NCBI GenBank assembly: GCA_012961305.1
Contig: DTZQ01000661.1
Span: forward strand, 1 to 14,843
From: Armatimonadota bacterium
GTDB lineage: Bacteria > Armatimonadota > UBA10988 > DTZQ01
Reading direction: 5' to 3'
DNA length: 14,843 nt
Shown: positions 1 to 5,349 of the stretch, piece by piece
Numbering within the stretch: the stretch's first letter is position 1
Layout of the letters: every line of letters starts with the position of its first letter
Notes under the pieces: generated by a model
What the model was told of the DNA's origin: nothing
The model's input: the letters and a program-made list of their open reading frames with translations, nothing else
Databases searched by the model: none
Position numbers and translations under genes: made by a program

Positions 1-545
1 AAATGGAAATAATAGCCGAAAAGACTACCGGAGGGCTGTTCGGAGTACTGGGACAGGTGAAAAGGGAAGTCACCGTGCGGGTGCGGGTGCGCGACAACCG
101 GGGGCAAGAAGCGGTGGAACGGTTACAGACTTTATTGGACTTAATGAACGTGGATGCGGATGTCTCCCTGGTGGGTGAAAATGAGGAAGAGGTGCAGTTG
201 AACATCAGCGGACCGGATTTAGGATTGGTTATTGGCAGTTTTGGCCAGACCCTTAATGCCCTCCAACTCCTGGTTAACATCATGATTAACCGCGGATGGA
301 AAGAACGCCGGCGGGTGGTGGTAGATGCAGAGGGCTATCGGGAACGGCGGCGGCGCAGTCTGGAAAACCTGGCCCTGAGCAGTGCGCGCCGGGCTAAGGA
401 GGAGAAACGGGAAGTTATCTTGGAGGACCTGCGCGCCGCTGAGCGACGTATTATCCACACCACCCTGCAGCATGACCCGGATGTCATTACTTTCAGTGAG
501 GGCGAGGAGCCGCACCGGCGCTTGATTATTTCCCCCCGGCACTGA
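1..545 (+). CDS. khpB: KhpB/Jag (SpoIIIJ-associated) RNA-binding protein, 5'-truncated
   Basis: C-terminal part of the single-stranded nucleic-acid-binding protein KhpB (Jag), a cytoplasmic RNA-binding protein linked to cell-envelope and division control in Gram-positives. The reading frame is open to the window edge. The ATG at base 3 is unlikely to be the true start, because the visible protein begins in the second half of the Jag-N domain (the GGLFGVLG turn at residues 10-17 of the visible frame). A KH domain follows (about 36-115), then an R3H domain with RRIIH at 148-152 and the family-typical DPDVITFSEGEEPHRR tail. The KH GxxG loop reads GSFG (78-81), without the basic residues usual there. 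mnmG starts 25 bp downstream, so the two are probably co-transcribed. yidC, the usual upstream neighbour, would lie off-window. The family call is firm; the N-terminus is missing. Confidence 0.93.
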   Translation, partial: MEIIAEKTTGGLFGVLGQVKREVTVRVRVRDNRGQEAVERLQTLLDLMNVDADVSLVGENEEEVQLNISGPDLGLVIGSFGQTLNALQLLVNIMINRGWKERRRVVVDAEGYRERRRRSLENLALSSARRAKEEKREVILEDLRAAERRIIHTTLQHDPDVITFSEGEEPHRRLIISPRH

Positions 546-570
546 GCCACCCGCAGGTTAGGACCTGGGC

Positions 571-2403
571 ATGGAGCAGTTCGCCAAAGAATATGATGTC
601 ATTGTAGTGGGCGCGGGACATGCGGGGGTTGAGGCAGGCTTGGCTGCTGCCCGCTTAGGGTGTGAAACCCTGGTTCTTACCCTCAATTTAGATACTATCG
701 CCCAGATGCCTTGCAATTGCAGCATTGGTGGGCCCGGCAAGGGCCATTTGGTAAAGGAAATTGACGCCTTGGGCGGCCAGATGGCCCTGAGCATTGACCG
801 TACCCGGACCCACGTTAAAATGCTCAATACCAGTAAGGGCCCCGCGGTGCAGGTGCTCCGCGCCCAGGCAGACAAAAAACTTTACAGCCTGGAAATGAAG
901 CGGGTTCTGGAGGCTCAACCGGGTCTGGATTTGAAAATGGCCCTGGTTGAGGGGCTTCTGGTCGAGGATGACCAGGTGGCTGGAGTCTTCACCCAGAGCG
1001 GTTTGGTCTATCGGGGGCGGACAGTGGTAATTACCACCGGCACCTTTCTTAACGGTCTCATTCACATTGGCGAAGTCTCCTTTCCTGCCGGGCGGGCGGG
1101 GGAAATGCCGGCCCTGGCCCTTTCAGATTGTCTGCGCTCTTTGGGGTTCACCCTGGGACGCCTGAAAACCGGCACCGTGCCCCGGCTCAATCATCGCTCC
1201 CTGGACTACCGCCGGACTGAATGTATTCCCTCCGATGACCCGACCCTCAGGTTTTCCTTCCGAGAGGTAGAACTGGACGACGGCCCTCTGCTGCCCTGCC
1301 ACAAAACCTACACCACAGAGGAAACCAAACGGCTCATTCTGGACAACCTCCATCGCTCTGCCCTGTACGGCGGACGCATTCGGGGGGTCGGCCCCCGTTA
1401 TTGTCCCTCCATTGAAGACAAAATGGTGCGTTTTGGGGACAAGGAACAGCACCCGGTATTCCTGGAAAGGGAGGGGTGGGACACTTACGAAATCTACCTG
1501 CAAGGGATGTCCAACAGCCTGCCAGAAAGCCTACAATTGGCCATTGTGCGCAGCCTGCCCGGATGCGAACGAGCGGAAATGATGCGGCCTGGCTATGCCA
1601 TTGAATACGATTTTGTTCCCCCCACGCAGTTGAAGCCCTCGCTGGAGACCAAACTCATTGGCGGCCTGTTTTTGGCCGGGCAAATTAACGGCACTTCCGG
1701 CTACGAGGAAGCCGCGGCCCAAGGACTCATCGCCGGCATCAATGCGGCTCGCTACGTAGCAGGCCAGGAACCTATTGTGCTGCGCCGGGACCAGGCCTAT
1801 ATCGGGGTGCTGATTGACGATTTGGTCACCAAGGGGGTGGACGAACCCTATCGCATTCTCACCTCGCGGGCGGAATATCGGTTGCTGCTGCGGGCCAATA
1901 ACGCCGACTTGCGGCTCGTTCCCCTGGGACACCAAATCGGACTGGTCAGGGCAGGGGAATATGAGCGCGTGCGCCAGTTGCAGAAGCAAATTGACCAAGT
2001 CCTCTCTTACCTGCGCCAAACCCCAGCCCGGGGCCTGAACAGTTCTGACCGGTCCCTGGCCGAAGTCCTCCGGCGACCAGGAGTGAAGTTGGCAGATGTA
2101 CTGGGAAATGGCCAGCCTTCCCTCCCACCAGCCGTGGTGGAGGAAGTGGAATATCTAATCAAGTACGAGGGCTACATCCGGCGGGAGGTGGCCCACCTAA
2201 AAAAGATGGCCGAATTGGAACGCCTCCCCCTCCCGCCGGAGTTCGACTATGCCAGCGTGCGGGGATTGAGCCGGGAAACGCGAGAGAAACTCTCCCGCCT
2301 TCGCCCTCTGACCCTCGGCCAAGCCCGGCGGATTCCAGGAATTCGTCCCTCAGACCTTTCGCTGCTGGCAGTAGCCCTCAAGCGTCACGCCGGTAATTGT
2401 TGA
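571..2403 (+). CDS. mnmG: tRNA uridine-5-carboxymethylaminomethyl modification enzyme MnmG (GidA)
   Basis: FAD-dependent subunit of the MnmE-MnmG complex, which installs (carboxymethyl)aminomethyl groups on C5 of the wobble uridine of certain tRNAs in the cytoplasm. At 610 residues it is close to the family's usual 620-630. Visible: the FAD dinucleotide motif GAGHAG (14-19), the GGPGKGHLVKEIDALGG block with Cys48, the first family signature GPRYCPSIEDK with Cys278 (274-284), the second signature AGQINGTSGYEEAAAQG, and the helical C-terminal tRNA/MnmE-binding region. The two cysteines match E. coli Cys47 and Cys277. One oddity is LKTGTVPR where the family has LKTGTPPR (Val203). The ATG at 571 follows an AGGAC Shine-Dalgarno (560-564). 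The partner gene mnmE, normally just upstream, is absent here and must be elsewhere. Confidence 0.98.
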   Translation: MEQFAKEYDVIVVGAGHAGVEAGLAAARLGCETLVLTLNLDTIAQMPCNCSIGGPGKGHLVKEIDALGGQMALSIDRTRTHVKMLNTSKGPAVQVLRAQADKKLYSLEMKRVLEAQPGLDLKMALVEGLLVEDDQVAGVFTQSGLVYRGRTVVITTGTFLNGLIHIGEVSFPAGRAGEMPALALSDCLRSLGFTLGRLKTGTVPRLNHRSLDYRRTECIPSDDPTLRFSFREVELDDGPLLPCHKTYTTEETKRLILDNLHRSALYGGRIRGVGPRYCPSIEDKMVRFGDKEQHPVFLEREGWDTYEIYLQGMSNSLPESLQLAIVRSLPGCERAEMMRPGYAIEYDFVPPTQLKPSLETKLIGGLFLAGQINGTSGYEEAAAQGLIAGINAARYVAGQEPIVLRRDQAYIGVLIDDLVTKGVDEPYRILTSRAEYRLLLRANNADLRLVPLGHQIGLVRAGEYERVRQLQKQIDQVLSYLRQTPARGLNSSDRSLAEVLRRPGVKLADVLGNGQPSLPPAVVEEVEYLIKYEGYIRREVAHLKKMAELERLPLPPEFDYASVRGLSRETREKLSRLRPLTLGQARRIPGIRPSDLSLLAVALKRHAGNC

Positions 2404-2410
2404 TGGTTGG

Positions 2411-2517
2411 GCGGTCTCCCTGTTGAGGGTGCATCGTGCAACTGCCCAGTTGCCAAGTTCCCGGTTGCCTAATTTTCCAGTTGCTCGGCGGTTAGCAACA
2501 CCGTAGAGGGAGACTGC
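2411..2517. repeat. 107-bp element bounded by 11-bp imperfect inverted repeats
   Basis: Between mnmG and parA, GCGGTCTCCCT (2411-2421) is matched by AGGGAGACTGC (2507-2517); ten of eleven positions are complementary and the eleventh forms a G-U pair in RNA. Inside lie a near-palindrome GCAACTG-CC-CAGTTGC (2438-2453), a hairpin GTTGCT/AGCAAC (2480-2485, 2494-2499), and loosely repeated words such as CAGTTGCC, CGGTTGCC and CAGTTGCT. It could be a small non-autonomous repeat (MITE-like), a structured leader for parA, or a transcript-end structure for mnmG. No T-run follows the right arm, so a classic terminator is unlikely. The inverted arms are seen; the role is unknown. Confidence 0.5.
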
Positions 2518-2560
2518 TCAAGGTCGGGATGGCTCAAAAATTGGTGATACCTCCTCAGGC

Positions 2561-3385
2561 ATGGGAAGAACCATCGCCGTCGTCAATCAGAAGGGTGGGG
2601 TTGGCAAAACGACCACGGTCCTCAGTTTGGCGGCCTTCATCGCTGAGTGGGGATACCGGGTTTTGGTCGTGGATTTGGACTCCCAGGGCAATGCCACCAG
2701 TGGCTTGGGGGTAAACCGCCGCCAGTTAAAGCGTTGCATCTACGACGCCTTGGTGGGGGCGTGTCCCCTAACGGAGGTTATTGTCTCCACCTCCGACTCC
2801 GGCCTGGACCTGGCTCCCTCCACCCTCGACCTGGCCGGTTTGGAAATTGAGTTGGCCCGCCTGTCCGATGTGAGCACGGGTTTCCGCGAAACCCGCCTGC
2901 GGGAGGCCTTGGTTCCAGTTAAGGACCAGTACGATTGTCTGTTCGTGGACTCGCCTCCCTCTTTGGGCCTGCTCACCCTCAATGCTTTGGCGGCGGCGGA
3001 GGGGGTCATTATTCCTGTGCAAAGCGAATATTATGCCCTGGAAGGGCTCAGTCAACTCCTGAACACTATCACCCTCGTCCAGCGCCGGTTAAATCCCCGG
3101 CTGCGGATAGAGGGAGCGATAATTACCTTGTACGATGCGCGAACCAATCTTTCCCGGCAGGTAGCAGAGGAGGTGCGCCAGTTCTTCGGCCCCAAAGCCT
3201 TTAACACCATTGTACCGCGCAATGTGCGCTTGGGGGAGGCCCCCAGTTACGGGGAACCCATTAACCGCTATGCGGCCAACTCGGCGGGCGGACGGGCTTA
3301 TCGGGCCCTGGCGGAGGAGTTGCTGGCCCGCATTGACCTGCCCCCGCGAAAGGAGGATTCCTCATGCCCAAGCGGACCGGCTTAG
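2561..3385 (+). CDS. parA: Chromosome partitioning ATPase ParA (Soj)
   Basis: Deviant-Walker ATPase of the ParABS chromosome segregation system. It forms ATP-dependent dimers that bind nucleoid DNA non-specifically and is stimulated by ParB; in Gram-positives it also influences DnaA. The 274 residues cover the full family length. The P-loop KGGVGKTTT with both signature lysines (Lys11, Lys16) stands at the N-terminus, Walker B FVDSPPSLG at about 128-136 (Asp130), and the conserved VPRNVRLGEAPSYGEPI near 218-234. The ATG at 2561 fits the usual MGRTIAVVNQKGG opening, but no good Shine-Dalgarno precedes it (only AGG three bases upstream), so the start may be weakly translated or leaderless. A strong AAAGGAGG near its 3' end serves parB, whose start overlaps this gene by 22 bp. 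rsmG, often just upstream, is absent. Confidence 0.97.
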   Translation: MGRTIAVVNQKGGVGKTTTVLSLAAFIAEWGYRVLVVDLDSQGNATSGLGVNRRQLKRCIYDALVGACPLTEVIVSTSDSGLDLAPSTLDLAGLEIELARLSDVSTGFRETRLREALVPVKDQYDCLFVDSPPSLGLLTLNALAAAEGVIIPVQSEYYALEGLSQLLNTITLVQRRLNPRLRIEGAIITLYDARTNLSRQVAEEVRQFFGPKAFNTIVPRNVRLGEAPSYGEPINRYAANSAGGRAYRALAEELLARIDLPPRKEDSSCPSGPA

Positions 3386-4251
3386 GACGCGGCCTTGAGG
3401 CCCTCATTCCCGAGGCCCAGGAAATTGCCGAAGGCACGCCAGTGCAGGTGTCGCTGGCCGAAATTCGGCCCAATCCGTACCAACCCCGGCGGCTTTTAGA
3501 CCCCCAGAAACTGCGGGAATTGGCCGCCTCCCTGGCGGAGCATGGCCTGGTCCAACCGGTGGTGGTACGCCCCACGGAGTCGGGCTATGAACTCATCGCC
3601 GGCGAGCGCCGCTGGCGGGCGGCCCAGCAGGCCGGCTTGGAAACCATTCCCGCCGTGGTGCGGCAATGCTCTGACCGGGAGATGCTGGAAATCTCCCTCA
3701 CCGAAAACTTGCAACGGGAGGACCTCAATGCCATCGAAGCCGCCGAGGCCTATCGCCTCGTTCTGGAAAAGTTTAACCTCACCCAAGAAGAACTGGCCCG
3801 CCGCTTGGGGAAGAGCCGAACCGCCGTGGCCAACACCCTGCGGCTGCTTAATTTGGAGGAGGAAATCCGGGAAGCCATCGCTGAAGGGCGGATTTCCGAA
3901 GGACACGGACGGGCCCTGTTGGGCATCAGCGACCCCCAGCGCCGGCGGGAGGCCTTTCAGCGCATCGAGGCCGAGGGCCTCACCGTGCGCGAAGTGGAGC
4001 GGTTAGCCCAGGAGTCCACTGCCCAGGCCCCTCCGCGGCCTCGCCCGCGACGGAAAAAGCCCTCGGACCCGCACTTGCAGGCGGTGGAGGAGGCCTTAAT
4101 GCGGGCCTTGGCAACTAAAGTAACCATCACTCCCCGGGGACGCGGGGGCACTATTACCATCCACTACTATTCGGACGAGGAACTCGACCGCCTGCAGGAG
4201 ACCATTGTAGGCCGAGCCGGAGTTGGACGGGGGGAGAGAGGTCTATCATGA
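3364..4251 (+). CDS. parB: Chromosome partitioning protein ParB (Spo0J)
   Basis: CTP-dependent DNA clamp that loads at parS sites, spreads along DNA, recruits SMC and stimulates ParA. The 295 residues show the expected layout: the ParA-activating N-terminal stretch KRTGLGRGLEALIP (3-16), the N-terminal CTP-binding domain with GERRWRAA (80-87) and ENLQRED (114-120), a helix-turn-helix parS reader at about 140-164, a Pro/Arg/Lys-rich linker near 222-235, and a C-terminal dimerisation domain. The start is set by AAAGGAGG (3349-3356) seven bases upstream of ATG, inside the end of parA. Its stop overlaps the next start as ATGA, so parA, parB and the DUF4446 gene are translationally coupled. No parS-like sequence (TGTTTCACGTGAAACA) was seen in this window. 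Confidence 0.97.
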   Translation: MPKRTGLGRGLEALIPEAQEIAEGTPVQVSLAEIRPNPYQPRRLLDPQKLRELAASLAEHGLVQPVVVRPTESGYELIAGERRWRAAQQAGLETIPAVVRQCSDREMLEISLTENLQREDLNAIEAAEAYRLVLEKFNLTQEELARRLGKSRTAVANTLRLLNLEEEIREAIAEGRISEGHGRALLGISDPQRRREAFQRIEAEGLTVREVERLAQESTAQAPPRPRPRRKKPSDPHLQAVEEALMRALATKVTITPRGRGGTITIHYYSDEELDRLQETIVGRAGVGRGERGLS

Positions 4252-4766
4252 ACCAAACTTTAATCTTAATTGGGACTTTGCTGGAAACGTATCGGACGTC
4301 AATCATCCTCGGCCTGACAGGGGCGGTGTTGTTACTGACGCTCTGGAATTTAGGCTTAAGCCTGCGACTCCGTCGTCTGCAGCAGCATTACTATGAACTG
4401 GCCGCTGGGGTAGAGAGTGGGAACTTAGAGCAACTGCTGCACCGCCATCTGGAACGCATTCAGCGGGCCGAAGCCACGGTGGCCAAATTGACCCAGCAGG
4501 TTCAGGCCCTTCAGGAGCAGGGACAACGCTGCCTACAACACGTGGGCTTGGTGCGCTACAATGCCTTCGAGGACATCGGGGGGGAACTTAGTTTCGCGGT
4601 GGCCCTGCTGGATGCCCAGGCCAACGGAGTGGTGCTGAACGGAATATTGGGCCGCGAAACCACCCGCATTTACGCCAAGCCGATAAGCCAGGGCAGGTCT
4701 CCCATTTCGCTCTCCGAAGAAGAGCAACGGGCTATCCTCCTGGCCCGGGGTTCCGCTGCCCCTTAG
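4248..4766 (+). CDS. DUF4446 family membrane-anchored protein
   Basis: A 172-residue protein of unknown function, recognised as DUF4446 by its C-terminal block VGLVRYNAFEDIGGELSFAVALLD, followed by GVVLNGILGRE and the closing LSEEEQRAI. One membrane segment (about 18-38) anchors it. The middle (about 45-95) is an amphipathic, Gln/Leu/Glu-rich, probable coiled coil, and the conserved block lies beyond it, probably in the cytoplasm. In many Clostridia this family directly follows parB, which hints at a segregation- or envelope-linked role, but that rests on neighbourhood only. The ATG overlaps the parB stop as ATGA and follows a GGGGAGAGAGG ribosome site (4231-4241). The stop codon lies inside a hairpin (4758-4775). 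Confidence 0.88.
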   Translation: MNQTLILIGTLLETYRTSIILGLTGAVLLLTLWNLGLSLRLRRLQQHYYELAAGVESGNLEQLLHRHLERIQRAEATVAKLTQQVQALQEQGQRCLQHVGLVRYNAFEDIGGELSFAVALLDAQANGVVLNGILGRETTRIYAKPISQGRSPISLSEEEQRAILLARGSAAP

Positions 4767-4775
4767 AAAAGGGGC
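4758..4775 (+). terminator. Hairpin at the end of the parAB-DUF4446 operon, without a U-tract
   Basis: A perfect 7-bp stem GCCCCTT/AAGGGGC closes an AGAA tetraloop over the TAG stop codon. No T-run follows, so it is not a standard intrinsic terminator; it may stabilise the mRNA 3' end or act with the structured stretch just downstream. The stem is seen directly; termination is a guess. Confidence 0.4.
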
Positions 4776-4784
4776 CAGTGGGTA

Positions 4785-4859
4785 GCCTTCCTGCTCCCCG
4801 AGCCGGACTGGGAACGGCAAGCGCCAAGTCCTTTCTTCGCCACTGGCGCGGGGGAAGGC
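4785..4859 (+). ncRNA. Candidate three-way-junction structured RNA, unidentified
   Basis: Stem I pairs GCCTTCC (4785-4791) with GGAAGGC (4853-4859) and, across a five-base bulge, CCCG (4797-4800) with CGGG (4849-4852). It encloses stem II GGACT/AGTCC (4805-4809, 4827-4831), which has an inner GGC-AAGC-GCC, and stem III CGCC-ACT-GGCG (4838-4848), which abuts stem I. A competing 8-bp pairing GCCAGTGG/CCACTGGC (4774-4781, 4840-4847) would give a pseudoknot-like or switching arrangement. It lies upstream of the rpsT promoter, so it would be the 3' untranslated end of the parAB transcript or an independent small RNA. I match it to no known RNA family. Structure was found by eye in GC-rich sequence. 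Confidence 0.35.
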
Positions 4860-4940
4860 CTCATTGGCCTATCCTTCTGACGGTGCTACGTCCGGCCGTT
4901 GGTCATGGGCTTCGGCTAAATGGTGGTGCCAAATGGTTAC

Positions 4941-4969
4941 TTGCCAAAAGGCCCGTTTCATGGTATAAT
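4941..4969 (+). promoter_or_regulatory. Sigma-A promoter of rpsT
   Basis: TTGCCA (4941-4946), a 17-base spacer, then a perfect TATAAT (4964-4969) preceded by TGG, which gives an extended -10. Transcription would start near 4976, leaving a leader of about 49 bases before the rpsT start. This is the clearest promoter in the window and makes rpsT independent of the parAB operon. Confidence 0.88.
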
Positions 4970-4993
4970 TTTCAACTGGTAGGAGCAGAGAAA

Positions 4994-5028
4994 CCAAGTT
5001 GCTTCCTGGAGAGGAGAGAGGAAGTTGG
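4994..5028 (+). promoter_or_regulatory. rpsT leader hairpin presenting the ribosome site and including the start codon
   Basis: CTTCCT (5002-5007) pairs with AGGAAG (5019-5024), and CCAA (4994-4997) with TTGG (5025-5028) across a small bulge. The purine-rich Shine-Dalgarno tract GGAGAGGAGAG lies exposed in the 11-base loop and the TTG start codon sits in the lower stem. Such a fold could gate translation. In E. coli, S20 synthesis is autogenously controlled and depends on a UUG start, so a similar control here is a reasonable inference. Confidence 0.5.
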
Positions 5029-5324
5029 CCCATACACGTTCGGCTAAAAAGCGACTTCGCCAAGCAGAAAAAAGGCGTTTGCGGAACCGGGCGACCAAAT
5101 CAGCCCTTAAAACGCTGATTCGGCGGCTGCGCGAGGCCATTGCCGCTGGCGAGGCAGAACAAGCCTGGACCGCGCTAAAACGAGTGGAAAGTGCCCTGGA
5201 TAAGGCCGCTAAGCGAGGTATCCTCCATCGCAACACTGCGGCGCGCAAGAAATCTCGCTTAAAGCGGCACTACCTCACGGCCTTCGCCTCTACGAAGGGA
5301 GAGGTAAACAGCGTTACCGAGTGA
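5025..5324 (+). CDS. rpsT: 30S ribosomal protein S20
   Basis: Small-subunit primary binding protein that contacts 16S rRNA helices at the base of the body. The 99 residues are the normal length. The protein is very basic, opens with the family hallmark AHTRSAKKRLRQAEKRRLRNRATKSA and has the conserved GILHRNTAARKKSRL segment (65-79). The start is TTG, eight bases after AGGAG (5012-5016); no in-frame ATG is near, and the alignment with the family begins exactly here. E. coli rpsT also uses UUG. The gene has its own strong promoter and ends in an intrinsic-terminator-like hairpin. Its last 11 bases overlap the 3' end of the convergent transglutaminase gene. Confidence 0.97.
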   Translation: MAHTRSAKKRLRQAEKRRLRNRATKSALKTLIRRLREAIAAGEAEQAWTALKRVESALDKAAKRGILHRNTAARKKSRLKRHYLTAFASTKGEVNSVTE

Positions 5325-5349
5325 ATCGCCTCTCCCTCATTTTCCTTTT
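5296..5349 (+). terminator. rpsT terminator hairpin shared by two convergent gene ends
   Basis: A 9-bp perfect stem AGGGAGAGG/CCTCTCCCT (5296-5304, 5329-5337) with a 24-base loop is followed on the plus strand by T-rich TCATTTTCCTTTT. A smaller inner hairpin GGTAA/TTACC (5303-5307, 5314-5318) is an alternative fold. The left arm is coding sequence of rpsT and the right arm is coding sequence of the opposing gene. On the minus strand the stem lacks a T-run, so it probably works mainly for rpsT. Confidence 0.65.

Noticed and set aside
451..459. Perfect DnaA box TTATCCACA inside khpB
   Set aside because: A single copy that is explained by the codons of the conserved R3H motif (Ile-Ile-His); no cluster of boxes or AT-rich unwinding region nearby.
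2411..2517. T-box or other amino-acid leader before parA
   Set aside because: The conserved T-box sequence and a terminator with a T-run are absent, and parA is not a typical target gene.
2561..4251. parS site near parAB
   Set aside because: I looked for TGTTTCACGTGAAACA-like 16-mers across the window and found only half-site fragments such as TGTTTCAC at 6452.
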